NCBI GenBank assembly: GCA_965228695.1
Contig: CBDDIB010000002.1
Location: 1,302,001-1,366,000 of the forward strand
DNA length: 64,000 nt
Direction: 5' to 3'
Source of the DNA: JAJFJD01 sp965228695
GTDB taxonomy: Bacteria; Pseudomonadota; Alphaproteobacteria; UBA8366
Shown here: positions 52,269 through 61,103 of the stretch, in pieces
How positions within the stretch are numbered: the first letter of the stretch is position 1
Layout: the number at the start of each line of letters is the position of its first letter
Notes under the pieces: model-generated
The model's input: the letters and a program-made list of their open reading frames with translations, nothing else
What the model was told of the DNA's origin: nothing
The model's database searches: none
Translations under genes and position numbers: made by a program

Positions 52269-53143
52269 AGTCCGGCCGGCGGAACGTCGGGAAACCCGGC
52301 GTCCGCGCGCACAGCCTCCGCCGATTTGCCGGCCGCGCGCATGGCTTGCAGCGTCAGGCTGCAGTCGCGTTTCGCGAAGCGGCGGCCGTCGCTGCCGGTA
52401 AGCAGCGGGTGATGCGCGTAGTTCGGCTCCGGTAGGGCGAGCAGTTTCTGCAATACCCGGTGCACATGTGTGGCCGGCAGCAGGTCATCGCCGCGCGTCA
52501 CCAGCGTCACGCTCTGTGCCGCGTCGTCGACGACCACGGCGAGGTGATAGCTGGTCGGCACGTCCTTGCGCGCCAACACCACGTCGCCGAAGACGGTGGC
52601 GTCCACCGGCATGGTGCCGGCGGTCCGGTCGTGAAAGGTGAGTGGGCCGGCTGCCGATACCGCCGCGTCCATCCGGAGCCGGATCGCGTGCGCGTCCCCG
52701 GCGGCGATCCGGGCGGCGCGTTCGTCCTCGCTCAGCCGCCGGCAGGTGCCGGGATAGACCGGGCCTTCGGGGCCGGCCCGGTGCGGCGCGTGCCCGGCCG
52801 CGTCGATCTCCCGCTGGATATCCTTCCGCGTGCAGAAGCAGGGATACAAAAGATTTCGTTTCTTCAGGTCGGACAGGGCCGCCGCATAGGCGTCCATCCG
52901 CCGCGACTGGCGCATCACCGGTTCCTCCCAGGCGAGGCCGAGCCAGGCCAGGTCCTCCAGGATGCCGGCGTCGAATTCAGGGCGGCAGCGGCCGGGGTCG
53001 ATATCCTCGATCCGCAGCAGGAAGCGTCCGCCATTCTCCCGCGCGGCCCGCCAGGCGACCAGCGCGCTGTAGGCATGGCCGAGATGCAGGCGTCCGCTCG
53101 GGCTCGGGGCGAATCGCGTCACGATGTCAGGTATCGCGCTCAT
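52265..53143 (-). CDS. gluQ: Glutamyl-Q tRNA(Asp) synthetase
   Basis: This 292-residue truncated glutamyl-tRNA-synthetase-like enzyme charges glutamate onto queuosine-34 of tRNA-Asp. It contains the HIGH-type motif HLGHA, RFAPSPSGRLHLG at the N-terminus, a DIDPGR segment, a zinc-site Cys set (CFC in YPCFCTR and YPGTCR), and a KRDCSL segment replacing KMSKS. No anticodon-binding domain is present. The chosen ATG 53143 matches the family start; an upstream in-frame Met adds eight residues. It is divergent from the AlkA-like gene. Confidence 0.93.
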   Translation of the reverse strand: MSAIPDIVTRFAPSPSGRLHLGHAYSALVAWRAARENGGRFLLRIEDIDPGRCRPEFDAGILEDLAWLGLAWEEPVMRQSRRMDAYAAALSDLKKRNLLYPCFCTRKDIQREIDAAGHAPHRAGPEGPVYPGTCRRLSEDERAARIAAGDAHAIRLRMDAAVSAAGPLTFHDRTAGTMPVDATVFGDVVLARKDVPTSYHLAVVVDDAAQSVTLVTRGDDLLPATHVHRVLQKLLALPEPNYAHHPLLTGSDGRRFAKRDCSLTLQAMRAAGKSAEAVRADAGFPDVPPAGL

Positions 53144-53184
53144 GCCCCTGGCCCTACCGCCGGGCATGGGCTAAGTCAATCGGC

Positions 53185-53793
53185 ATGACGCCCGACTTCA
53201 TCCGCGACTCGCTCGACGCGCTCGGCAAGGCCGACCCCGACATCCGGAAGGCGGTCAAGCTGGTCGGTTACCCGGAACCGCGCAACCGCGAGCCCGGCTT
53301 CGGCGCTTTGCTGAACATCATCATCGGCCAGCAGGTGTCCGCCCAGGCGGCGGCGGCCATTCGCGGCCGCGTGATCGAGGCGGTCGATCCCTTCACGCCG
53401 GAGACTTTCCTGGCGACGGAGGAGGCGGTGTTGCGCGCCGCCGGGCTGAGCCGCAGAAAGGTGGAATACGGCAATGGGCTGGCGGAGGAATTCGTCACCG
53501 GCCGCCTCGACCCGGACGCGCTGACCGACGCGACCGACGACGAGATCATCAAGACGCTGACCGCGTTGCGCGGTATCGGCCGGTGGAGCGCCGAGATCTA
53601 CATGCTGTTCGCGCTGGGCCGCTGCGACATCTGGCCGGCCGAGGATCTGGCCATCCAGGAAGCGCTGCGCCGGCTCAAGGATCTGGACGAGCGGCCGTCG
53701 CGCGCCGCCTCCGAGGCGATCGTCGAGCCGTGGCGGCCGCTGCGCGGCGTTGCGGCCTTGTTCCTGTGGCATTATTACAAGGGCGCACCCTGA
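53185..53793 (+). CDS. DNA-3-methyladenine glycosylase 2 (AlkA-like)
   Basis: This 202-residue HhH-GPD glycosylase has GALLNIIIGQQVSAQAA, the helix-hairpin-helix at about 133-146 (LTALRGIGRWSAEIYML) and the catalytic Asp in WPAEDLAIQ near 157. It removes alkylated purines. It lacks the N-terminal domain of E. coli AlkA, as in many alphaproteobacterial enzymes. ATG 53185 is used; upstream in-frame sequence is unlike protein. The next gene begins 41 bases on. Confidence 0.9.
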   Translation: MTPDFIRDSLDALGKADPDIRKAVKLVGYPEPRNREPGFGALLNIIIGQQVSAQAAAAIRGRVIEAVDPFTPETFLATEEAVLRAAGLSRRKVEYGNGLAEEFVTGRLDPDALTDATDDEIIKTLTALRGIGRWSAEIYMLFALGRCDIWPAEDLAIQEALRRLKDLDERPSRAASEAIVEPWRPLRGVAALFLWHYYKGAP

Positions 53794-53834
53794 CCGCGCG
53801 AACCCTTGCGCCTTCGAACCGAAAGAAGAAATTC

Positions 53835-54500
53835 ATGTCCGGACTGATGGAACTCGACGGGCCGCGATTCGGCCCTGCCGCCGGGGGCGACCCGCAGCAG
53901 CTGGTCATCCTGCTGCATGGGCTGGGCGCCGACGGGCAGGACCTGATCGGCCTCGCGCCGCATTGGGCGCAAGTGTTGCCGAACGCGGCTTTCGCGTCGC
54001 CGAACGCGCCCTTCCCCTGCGACATGGCGCCGATGGGCTATCAATGGTTCAGCGTGCAGGACCGCACGCCGGAGTCGCTGCTGGGCGGTGTCCGGGCCGC
54101 CGCGCCCGCGCTCAACGCCTTCATCGACGCCGAGTTGGAACGCACCGGCCTGGACGAAAGCAAGCTGGCGCTGGTCGGATTCAGCCAGGGCACGATGATG
54201 AGCCTGTTCGTCGGGCCGCGCCGCGAGAATCAGATCGCCGGCATCGTCGGTTTCTCGGGCCGGCTGATCGCGCCGGACCTGCTCGCGGAGGAGATTCAAA
54301 CCCGCCCTCCGGTCGTGCTGGCGCATGGGACGGCGGACGAGGTCGTGCCCTTCGAATCCATGGCCGAGGCGGAAGCGGGATTGACCGCGGCGGGCATCTC
54401 GGTCGACACGATCGAATGCCCCGGTATCGGCCACGGGATCGATCAGAACGGCTTGGTGCGCGGCGCCGAATTTCTCAACCAGGTGCTCGGCCAACCCTAA
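53835..54500 (+). CDS. Alpha/beta-hydrolase carboxylesterase, phospholipase/carboxylesterase family
   Basis: This 221-residue serine hydrolase has oxyanion segment LLHGLGADGQD, nucleophile elbow GFSQGT near residue 117, Asp in AHGTADEVVPF near 165 and His in GIGHGI near 200. It belongs to the YpfH/acyl-protein-thioesterase-like family and would cleave acyl esters. It follows the AlkA-like gene by 41 bases and precedes the 54516 gene by 15 bases; the three may be cotranscribed. Confidence 0.9.
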   Translation: MSGLMELDGPRFGPAAGGDPQQLVILLHGLGADGQDLIGLAPHWAQVLPNAAFASPNAPFPCDMAPMGYQWFSVQDRTPESLLGGVRAAAPALNAFIDAELERTGLDESKLALVGFSQGTMMSLFVGPRRENQIAGIVGFSGRLIAPDLLAEEIQTRPPVVLAHGTADEVVPFESMAEAEAGLTAAGISVDTIECPGIGHGIDQNGLVRGAEFLNQVLGQP

Positions 54501-54515
54501 CCGACGGGACACCCC

Positions 54516-55118
54516 ATGCCGCTGCAGAACCGCGTGACCCCGACCGGCGAGATCGTCGCGGTCGATGCGCGCGGCGGCTTCATGGGCAATCGCGGCATTC
54601 TGCACGACGGCAACCGGCGGCTCGGGGTCAGCCGGTGGAAGCACAAGGCCTGGATCATCTGCCGCCTGTCCTTTCGCGGCCGGCACCGGGTGTTGATGAC
54701 GCCGGGCCGGTATACCGAACTCTTCTTCCACGACGAAGCGGTCGCCATCGCGGCGGGCCACCGGCCCTGTTTCGAATGCCGACGGCGGGACTTCTACGCT
54801 TGGCAATCGGCGTGGCGCGACGGCAACGGCGAGCCGGGCCTGCCGCGCGCGCCCGAAATGGATGCGCGGCTTCATCGCGAACGGGTCAACCCTTACACCC
54901 GGCGGCAGACGGTCTGGCAGGCGACGCTGGGTGACCTGCCGGACGGCACTTTCCTTTCCCATGCGGGACAACCATGTTTATGGCGGGGCCGACAGATCCA
55001 TCCGTGGACCCACCGGGGATACGGCGCCGCGGTCCGGCTGCCGCCGCGGGAAATGGTGACCGTCCTGACGCCGCCGTCATCGGTCGGGGCGTTGCGGGGC
55101 GGCTACCGGCCTTGTTGA
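54516..55118 (+). CDS. Conserved hypothetical protein with CxxC motif
   Basis: This 200-residue basic protein resembles alphaproteobacterial conserved hypothetical proteins. I do not recognise a named domain. It holds RPCFECRRRDF (possible half zinc site or redox pair) near 85-98, many Arg/Trp/His residues, and a C-terminal region HAGQPCLWRGRQIHPWTHRGYG near 147-170. The Arg-rich composition suggests nucleic acid or phosphate-ligand binding, but this is only a guess. Start ATG 54516, 15 bases after the esterase stop. Confidence 0.75.
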   Translation: MPLQNRVTPTGEIVAVDARGGFMGNRGILHDGNRRLGVSRWKHKAWIICRLSFRGRHRVLMTPGRYTELFFHDEAVAIAAGHRPCFECRRRDFYAWQSAWRDGNGEPGLPRAPEMDARLHRERVNPYTRRQTVWQATLGDLPDGTFLSHAGQPCLWRGRQIHPWTHRGYGAAVRLPPREMVTVLTPPSSVGALRGGYRPC

Positions 55119-55166
55119 TAAGGGGTCGGAGAAGCTGTTGATAAGCTGTGGATATTTTGTGGATGA
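55113..55166 (+). promoter_or_regulatory. Cluster of four DnaA-box-like 9-mers
   Basis: Four same-orientation 9-mers each differ by one base from TGTGGATAA (complement of TTATCCACA): TGTTGATAA at 55113-55121 and 55136-55144, TGTGGATAT at 55147-55155 and TGTGGATGA at 55158-55166. The last three are spaced 11 bases apart, one helical turn. The cluster begins at the end of the 54516 gene and lies before the HNH gene. DnaA binding is inferred; it may be a regulatory or titration site, or an origin segment. Confidence 0.5.
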
Positions 55167-55310
55167 ATGTGACAAGGCGATGAAGAATAGCGGATATCCT
55201 GTGGTCCCGGCTTGTCGGATTCGTCAAATTCGGTTATCAGATTGGCGTCGTTTGGCGCGGGCCCCTACATATGGGCCGGATGCCGCCGGACGGCGCAGCC
55301 TGGATAAGGG

Positions 55311-55886
55311 GTGCGATTGACCGTGAACCTTGCCGCAAAAGATTGCCCGGCGCTTGTGCTGAATGCCGATTTTCGACCGCTGAGCTATTTTCCGCTGTCA
55401 CTGTGGAGTTGGCAGGAAGCGGTGAAGGCGGTGGTGACCGATCGCGTGCATGTGGTGTCGCATTACGAGCAGGTCGTCCGCTCGCCCTCCTTCGAATTGC
55501 GGCTGCCGAGCGTCATCTCCCTCAAGGAATATGTCTCGCAGGCCCGCCGGCCCGCCTTCACCCGCTTCAACGTATTCCTGCGCGACCGTTTCGTCTGTCA
55601 GTATTGCGGGTCCGGGTTCCCGGCGCAGGAGTTGACCTTCGATCACGTGGTGCCGCGCTCGCTCGGCGGGCGCACGACATGGGCGAACGTGGTGTCGGCC
55701 TGCGCGCCGTGTAACCTCAAGAAGGGCGGCGGCTTGTTACGCGACAGCGTGGTCAACCTGCTGCGGCAGCCCCGGACGCCAAGCGTCTGGGAACTGCAGG
55801 AGAACGGCCGGGCCTTTCCGCCCAACTTCCTGCACGAAAGCTGGCGCGACTTTCTATACTGGGATACCGAGCTGGACGAAATTTAG
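55311..55886 (+). CDS. HNH endonuclease family protein
   Basis: This 191-residue protein has a C-terminal HNH zinc-finger nuclease domain (about 105-150) with CQYCG, then LTFDHVVPRSLGG and NVVSACAPCNLKKGG, so all zinc Cys and catalytic His are visible. The N-terminal LVLNADFRPLSYFPLSLWSWQEAVKAV block is the family hallmark of widespread HNH proteins of alphaproteobacteria. GTG 55311 and GTG 55323 are possible starts. Its cellular role is not established; it carries no mobile element context. Confidence 0.88.
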   Translation: MRLTVNLAAKDCPALVLNADFRPLSYFPLSLWSWQEAVKAVVTDRVHVVSHYEQVVRSPSFELRLPSVISLKEYVSQARRPAFTRFNVFLRDRFVCQYCGSGFPAQELTFDHVVPRSLGGRTTWANVVSACAPCNLKKGGGLLRDSVVNLLRQPRTPSVWELQENGRAFPPNFLHESWRDFLYWDTELDEI

Positions 55887-55913
55887 CGCGGTTTTCGCGC
55901 TGCCGGCGCGGGC

Positions 55914-56465
55914 TTAAAATCTCTCCGACAACCAGATCGCCACGCGTGACGCGCGCCGCACGGCCCCCGTCAGAAGGGCATAGGCGGGGGCGCCTTCCGC
56001 GCCGTGTTCGAGTGCGGTGTCGCGATGCTCTAACTCTTCCGCCTGGAACGTCTCGACGATGGTCGCGAGTTCCGGGTCCTTGTCGGCCAGACGTTCCAAC
56101 TGCTTACCGTAGTGGTCGTCGATTTCCTCTTCGACGCCGACGGTGCAGGCCATGGCCGCACGTTCGCCCATTGCGGCAGTGCCCGCGCCGAGCAGGTAGC
56201 CCGCCGCATGCCAGAACGGCAGGAACACGGTCGGCCGGACGCGGCGCTCGGCGATCATCGTGTTGAAGCGGTCGAGATGCGCTTCCTCCTGCTCGCCCAT
56301 GTGGCGGATGGTCGGGGCGGACGGCTTATTCTTGAGGACATCCAACTGACCGGCATAGATACGCACCGCGCCGTATTCGCCGGCATGATCCACGCGGACC
56401 ATGCGGTCCCGTTCACGCGCCGGCGTGGGATCACCGGGCAGGTATGCGGGCCCGGGGTGTGTCAT
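55914..56465 (-). CDS. coq7: Demethoxyubiquinone hydroxylase, Coq7 family
   Basis: This 183-residue di-iron carboxylate protein has two ferritin-like halves with the metal-binding Glu/His sets HAGEYGAV, EEAHLDRF, EEEIDDHYG and EELEHRDTA. It hydroxylates demethoxyubiquinone, a late step of ubiquinone synthesis. It is membrane-associated. Its start overlaps the DsbB stop by four bases, so the two are translated together. Confidence 0.93.
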   Translation of the reverse strand: MTHPGPAYLPGDPTPARERDRMVRVDHAGEYGAVRIYAGQLDVLKNKPSAPTIRHMGEQEEAHLDRFNTMIAERRVRPTVFLPFWHAAGYLLGAGTAAMGERAAMACTVGVEEEIDDHYGKQLERLADKDPELATIVETFQAEELEHRDTALEHGAEGAPAYALLTGAVRRASRVAIWLSERF

Positions 56466-56965
56466 CGCCCGGTTCTCCGCGTTGCGGATATTACTGCGAA
56501 CAGGCCGGTCGCCAGCGACACCAGGCCGTTATATCCGGCCATCGAAATACCGAAGAGGGTCCATGCCGGGGTATCGCAGGGGACGATCGGTTTGCTCATC
56601 GATTTTTGCATTTCCGCGAAACTTGACGGGATCGTACCGCCGCCGCAGGTCGACGGGCCGGGCCACCATTTGTATTCCACGCCCGCGTGATAGAAAGCGA
56701 GGGCCGCCCCGCCCAGCAGCACGAGACCGGCGAGCAGGACCAGGAACCGCTGGGCCTTGCCGGTCAGGGCCGGTACGAGCGCCAGCGCCGCGATCGCCAT
56801 TGCGCCCCACCAGGGCCAGCGCTGATAGAGGCAAAGCTGGCACGGGTCCAATCCGCCGACATATTGCGACGTATAAGCGGTGCCCAGGGTCACCGCGCTG
56901 ATCAGTAGGACGATCAACGCCGGTGCGGTCGCCGGCCGCTCCAAACCTTCTGCTACGAATGCCAC
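56462..56965 (-). CDS. dsbB: Disulfide bond formation protein B (DsbB)
   Basis: This 167-residue four-helix membrane protein has the quinone-proximal DPCQLCLYQRWPWW motif near 40 and a second Cys pair in the periplasmic loop (CGGGTIPSSF... VPCD). These are the four Cys that pass electrons from DsbA to ubiquinone. It is coupled by a four-base overlap to coq7 downstream, a sensible pairing because DsbB uses ubiquinone. No dsbA is in the window. Confidence 0.92.
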   Translation of the reverse strand: MAFVAEGLERPATAPALIVLLISAVTLGTAYTSQYVGGLDPCQLCLYQRWPWWGAMAIAALALVPALTGKAQRFLVLLAGLVLLGGAALAFYHAGVEYKWWPGPSTCGGGTIPSSFAEMQKSMSKPIVPCDTPAWTLFGISMAGYNGLVSLATGLFAVISATRRTGR

Positions 56966-56984
56966 AAACCCGCCTTTGCGCCGG

Positions 56985-57566
56985 TCAGACGCTCAATCCG
57001 ATGGCCAGAAATCCTAGGAACAAGATGGCGAAGAACAGGAAGGCGAGCAAGCCCAGTCGGGCCTCGATGAAGGCCCGGATCGGTGCGCCAAATCGCCACA
57101 GCAGCGCGCAGATGATCAGGAATCGCGCGCCGCGGCTTAGCACCGATGCCGTGATAAAGGTGGTCAGGTCCAACTGCACGACGCCCGTGGCGATGGTGAT
57201 CACCTTATAGGGGATCGGGGTAAATCCGCCGGCGGCGACGATCCATCCGCCATAATCCTCGTACCAACCCTGGAAAACGCCGTATTTGGTCGCATAGCCG
57301 TAAAAATCGATGATCGGTCGGCCGATCTCCTCGTAGAGAAAATACCCGATGCCGTAGCCGAAAATGCCGCCGATCACGGAGGCGGACGTGGCGACCAGCA
57401 GGATCATCCAGGCGCGCTCGCGCGCCGCCAGCACCATGGGAATGATCATGACGTCGGGCGGGATAGGAAAAAAAATACTCTCCGCCGCGGCGATGACGGC
57501 AAGCCAGGCGAGGGCATGGCGATGTGCGGCCAGCGCCATGGTCCAATCGTAAAGGGAACGCAGCAT
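56985..57566 (-). CDS. DedA/YqaA-like membrane protein (SNARE-associated/VTT domain)
   Basis: This 193-residue protein has five or so membrane segments. It contains ESIFFPIPPDVMI near 29, GGIFGYGIGYFLYEEIGRP and the GGFTPIPYKVITIATG loop typical of VTT-domain proteins, here with FTPIPYK. Family members act in membrane homeostasis, possibly as lipid scramblases or flippases. The start ATG 57566 overlaps the stop of the TPR gene by one base (TGATG), so upstream in-frame sequence is not used. Confidence 0.88.
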   Translation of the reverse strand: MLRSLYDWTMALAAHRHALAWLAVIAAAESIFFPIPPDVMIIPMVLAARERAWMILLVATSASVIGGIFGYGIGYFLYEEIGRPIIDFYGYATKYGVFQGWYEDYGGWIVAAGGFTPIPYKVITIATGVVQLDLTTFITASVLSRGARFLIICALLWRFGAPIRAFIEARLGLLAFLFFAILFLGFLAIGLSV

Positions 57567-59332
57567 CAGTCGGGTTTGAAATCCTTCAAGGCGTCGGCCA
57601 TCGCCGCGACGATCGAATCCCAATCGCCGGGCGCCGGTTGGCGAAACAGTTGAAGGGTGGGATACCATGGGGAGTCGGTTCGGCCAATCTGCCATCGCCA
57701 ATCGGGCGCATGCGGCAGCAAGACCCATGTCGGCCGTCCCAATGCCCCCGCGAGATGGGCGGCTGCGGTATCGACGGTGATGATCAGATCCAATTCGTCC
57801 ATCGCCGCGGCGGTGTCGTCCAGGCTGTTGCGGATCGGCTCGAGGTCCAGCATGGCCACGCCGGCTTCGGCGATCTCGTCGCCGACATCGGCGCCTTGCA
57901 GGCTGACCCATTCGATCCCCTCGATGTCGAACAACGGCTTCAGCTGGGTCAGCGACGTCGACCGACGGCGGTCGGCGGGATGGTTCGGGTTACCGGCCCA
58001 GGCCAGGCCGACGCGGAGATCGGCCGTGCGGGGCGGAAGCGGCGACCGCGTGCCCTTCGGTATGGCGAGATAAGGTGCCTCGCTGGGGATGTCGTCGACC
58101 AGACCGCGCATGAGATGGGGCATGCTCATCAGCGGTGCGTGACGATCATAGGGCGGCGCGTCCTTGAAGGCCGACACGGCGGTGACGCCGTCGCCGAGGG
58201 TACCCAGCAGGTTCTTCAGTGCGGGCGGACAGGCGATGATGACCGACGCCTCCAACTCCGCGAGAAGTTTTGCGTAGCGGCTGAACTGGATGGAATCGCC
58301 AAGCCCCTGTTCGGAATAGAGCAGGATCGTCTGCTGCGCCGGTTCCGTGCCGTCCCACTCGGGGCCGGTCACGGGCGGCTTCACGAAGCCCGGTTTATTG
58401 CGCCGCCATTCATAGGCCGCGAACCCCTCCGCGATTTTGCCGTCCAACAGCAGGGTCATCGCAAAGTTCCAGTAATAATCCGGCTCGGCCGGCTCGCGGG
58501 CGAGGGCGCATTCATGCGCCATCAACGCTTCGGTCAGGCGCAGCTTGTCCTGCAGCAGATTGCCGAGATTGCTCCACGCGCGGGCGAATCCGGCGTCACA
58601 GGATAGCGCCTTGTTCAACGCGTCCTCCGCCTCGTCCAGATGTCCGGATCGGTGCAGCACCGCTGCAAGGTCGGTGCGGACGCCGGGATCGTCCGGCGCC
58701 AGCGCGCAGGCGCATTGCAACAGCGGCAAGGCATCGTCGTCGCGGCCCGCGTCGTGCAGCGCAATCCCGAGGTTGTTCAACGCCAGCAGATTGTCGGGCT
58801 CTTCCCGTACCGCCGTCTCGTACGCCTCGATGGCCTCCTCCAACCGGTCGAGTTTTTGCAATGCGGTGGCCAGATTGACCGACGCGGTGGCATTGTTCGG
58901 CTCCTTCTCCAGCCCCGTCCGGTAGTGGTCGACCGCCTCTTCGTAGCGGTTGAGCGCCAGGCAGGCGTCGCCCATTGCCGCATACACGATCGCCGCGTCC
59001 AGATCCTGCGCCTGCAACGCCGGCAGCAAGCCGTCCAGCAGGTCCAACGCGTCCTGGTGATGTTCCGCCTCGGCCAGCGCGATCGCGTATTCGGCCTTTA
59101 GTTCTATCCGGTGCGGCGCGCAGGCGACGGCTTTTTCCAGACTGGTCACCGCCTCGGCGCTGTCGCCGTTCATCCGGCAGGCGCTACCTAGCAGCCCCCA
59201 AATCTGTGCGTTGTCCTCGTTCGATTGCAGCATGGCGCGGTACAGCGCGGCGGCGGCCCGATAGTCACCGTCCTGGTGAAGTTCGAGCGCCAGCTTCAGC
59301 GTGGCTTCGTTCGACGCTTGATTGGTTGCCAT
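57566..59332 (-). CDS. TPR protein with C-terminal GT9-like glycosyltransferase-type domain
   Basis: This 588-residue protein has about eight TPR repeats in residues 1-300 (helix pairs such as YEEAVDHYRTGLEKEPNNATA, LEEAIEAYETAVREEPDN). A C-terminal Rossmann-like domain follows, with LLYSEQGLGDSIQFSRY near 335, VGLAWAGNP and IITVDTAAAHLAGALGRPTWVLLP near 525-548, which resemble heptosyltransferase/GT9 nucleotide-binding segments. Such proteins may glycosylate surface or flagellar proteins. ATG 59332 follows GGGTGG; ATG 59371 adds 13 residues but overlaps the upstream gene. Confidence 0.83.
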   Translation of the reverse strand: MATNQASNEATLKLALELHQDGDYRAAAALYRAMLQSNEDNAQIWGLLGSACRMNGDSAEAVTSLEKAVACAPHRIELKAEYAIALAEAEHHQDALDLLDGLLPALQAQDLDAAIVYAAMGDACLALNRYEEAVDHYRTGLEKEPNNATASVNLATALQKLDRLEEAIEAYETAVREEPDNLLALNNLGIALHDAGRDDDALPLLQCACALAPDDPGVRTDLAAVLHRSGHLDEAEDALNKALSCDAGFARAWSNLGNLLQDKLRLTEALMAHECALAREPAEPDYYWNFAMTLLLDGKIAEGFAAYEWRRNKPGFVKPPVTGPEWDGTEPAQQTILLYSEQGLGDSIQFSRYAKLLAELEASVIIACPPALKNLLGTLGDGVTAVSAFKDAPPYDRHAPLMSMPHLMRGLVDDIPSEAPYLAIPKGTRSPLPPRTADLRVGLAWAGNPNHPADRRRSTSLTQLKPLFDIEGIEWVSLQGADVGDEIAEAGVAMLDLEPIRNSLDDTAAAMDELDLIITVDTAAAHLAGALGRPTWVLLPHAPDWRWQIGRTDSPWYPTLQLFRQPAPGDWDSIVAAMADALKDFKPD

Positions 59333-59345
59333 GCCCACCCGGGCG

Positions 59346-59804
59346 TTACTGAGTTTCGGGGCGGTCGCCATGCGACTTTTGCGGCGTGCCGGGGTTTAAG
59401 GATATATGCGTATGCAGGCCTTTCCACGGGTCGCCCCGTTCGGCCCGGCCGAACAGGACCGTCGCGCGGCCCGGCCTCGGGTAATAATCGCCCTTCTCGT
59501 CGATCCCTTTCGATTGCCAGGTGATAACCCCGAACGCCAACAGGCCGTCCGGCGAGACGCCGGCGCGCAACGTATCGAGGTTGAATTTGAATCCCTCGAT
59601 CGTCGGCCAGATGGAGCGCCATTGCCGCTGCTCCAGATTATCCAGCCCGTCGACGGTGTCCATGAAGGTCCCGAAGCCGATCACACCAGGATCGAACAGA
59701 TCGCGGGCGGCGGTGAAGTTCACCGCGTCGACATGCTTGTCCCAGGTCGCGAACCACTCGCGAATCGCCGCCACGTCCTCCGCCGGCGCTTCGTAACCCA
59801 GCAT
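59346..59804 (-). CDS. NTF2/SnoaL-like domain protein
   Basis: This 152-residue protein has the cone-shaped NTF2-like fold pattern: long helix with IREWFATWDKHVDAVNF, then ARDLFDPGVIGFGTFMDTVDG and a beta-rich rest with LHTHISLNPGTPQ. Such proteins include ketosteroid isomerase-like enzymes and unknown ligand binders. GAGGGG lies six bases upstream of ATG 59804, deciding against the ATG at 59840. It is upstream of the TPR-glycosyltransferase on the same strand. The function is unknown. Confidence 0.8.
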   Translation of the reverse strand: MLGYEAPAEDVAAIREWFATWDKHVDAVNFTAARDLFDPGVIGFGTFMDTVDGLDNLEQRQWRSIWPTIEGFKFNLDTLRAGVSPDGLLAFGVITWQSKGIDEKGDYYPRPGRATVLFGRAERGDPWKGLHTHISLNPGTPQKSHGDRPETQ

Positions 59805-59975
59805 CGGCACCCCCTCTTTCGTATTAACCCTCAGCAGCATACGCGGTGTTGCGCCGCAACGCGAGGGGGCAGTACCGGCCGCGCCTGTGGTTAATCGTAG
59901 GCATGCCCGCCAAAGGTAAAACTCGCCGTTGACCGGCCCGATGCCAGGCCTATAGTGGGGCCGTCCTGGTACCGT

Positions 59976-60061
59976 GCCCCTGTGGCGGAACTGGTAGACG
60001 CGCGTGACTCAAAATCACGTTTCCTTTGGAAGTGGGAGTTCGAGTCTCCCTGGGGGCACCA
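59976..60061 (+). tRNA. tRNA-Leu (anticodon CAA)
   Basis: This class II tRNA of 86 bases with encoded CCA has acceptor GCCCCTG pairing with the 3' arm before ACCA, D-arm GGCGGAACTGGTAGACGC, anticodon stem CGTGA/TCACG with loop CTCAAAA (anticodon CAA), a variable arm and a T-loop GTTCGAGTC. It decodes UUG. A run of six T follows the CCA, serving as a terminator. It bounds a region of lower GC content downstream, suggesting an integration site. Confidence 0.96.
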
Positions 60062-60117
60062 TTTTTTCTTCTGTTGTAAATGCAGCTTCTTATTAAATGG
60101 CGAGTGACCACGCGCGA

Positions 60118-61005
60118 CTACTCACTGCCTTTTTTGCCAATCTTACAGATTGACGCAATTGCGCTCGCAATATTTTTGCTTTCCTGTGGGTAAGTCGCGA
60201 TGGCCAACAAAGAAAAGGTAAGAGCCGCTGGCACGTCGTCGGCGAACCATCTCGACAAAGCCAGAATTACCGTCCCGGCCGCCAAACGAATTACTGTATC
60301 GCCTGTTTTTGTCGCCTCGAACGCTTGGATAAAGTCCAAGAAATTTTCTATCAGACCAGCACTTGCTTCGTTGGCCTTAGCTTCATCGGGGTTCTCGTTT
60401 AAGGTGCCTACGAAACTATCGATGCTGTGGGACAGGCTTTCTAGTTGGCTAACGAATTCCTGCGTCTCTGGATCATTAGGTATCTGACTTTCATACTTCC
60501 CTAATATCTCCTGTACCGCCTGTTTAACCGCCGGGGCTTCGGCAAGTATTTGCTCTCGGTTCCTGATTATCCTTTGACCGACACTAATTTCGACTGTCGG
60601 CGAACCGACTGTTTGACTGTGCGATAAAGGATCAGGCTGCAACACAACGTCCGATGCTTGACCCTCGATTTCCATGTCTCCCGCATCCGGCGTCGCTTCT
60701 ACGGGCACAGGTTCGGTCACGCCTCCTTCCAAGTGCAGCCGACGCCCATCATCCGCACCGGCCCAAATGTCTTGATCCCAACTGGATTTGTCCCATTCGG
60801 CGGGATTGCCTTGTTGCGGTTGTTCCCCGTCAGGAATGACGGTCCCGCTCGCGGAAAGTGCGGCGGTGGATGACAAAGAGCCGGACCCGCGAATGGGCGG
60901 GAGGGTCTGGTCCACCTCTCCCTCCGCGCCGGGCTCTGGGTCGCGCCAGCCTATCCCGAGTAGGCTCTTTGTGCGCTGCCATAGACTTTGTTTCTCGGCC
61001 GCCAT
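60118..61005 (-). CDS. Hypothetical island protein with C-terminal membrane segment(s)
   Basis: This 295-residue protein is unlike any family I recognise. Residues 1-125 are low-complexity, rich in Gly, Pro, Asp and Ser. A helical part (130-225) contains REQILAEAPAVKQAVQEIL and FVSQLESLSHSIDSFVGTL and looks coiled-coil-like. The end (about 240-285) is hydrophobic (TVILALSRWFADDVPAALTF SLLAIA), one or two membrane segments. The codon use and lower GC differ from neighbours, consistent with recent acquisition downstream of tRNA-Leu. Confidence 0.68.
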   Translation of the reverse strand: MAAEKQSLWQRTKSLLGIGWRDPEPGAEGEVDQTLPPIRGSGSLSSTAALSASGTVIPDGEQPQQGNPAEWDKSSWDQDIWAGADDGRRLHLEGGVTEPVPVEATPDAGDMEIEGQASDVVLQPDPLSHSQTVGSPTVEISVGQRIIRNREQILAEAPAVKQAVQEILGKYESQIPNDPETQEFVSQLESLSHSIDSFVGTLNENPDEAKANEASAGLIENFLDFIQAFEATKTGDTVIRLAAGTVILALSRWFADDVPAALTFSLLAIATYPQESKNIASAIASICKIGKKGSE

Positions 61006-61103
61006 CAGCTCTTCGTCCCTACCACCGATGTTTTGCCTGGGCGGATAGTATCATCCGCAAAACGGACTAGCTATACATGTTCTGGATATGTTCTAATCGG
61101 AAG

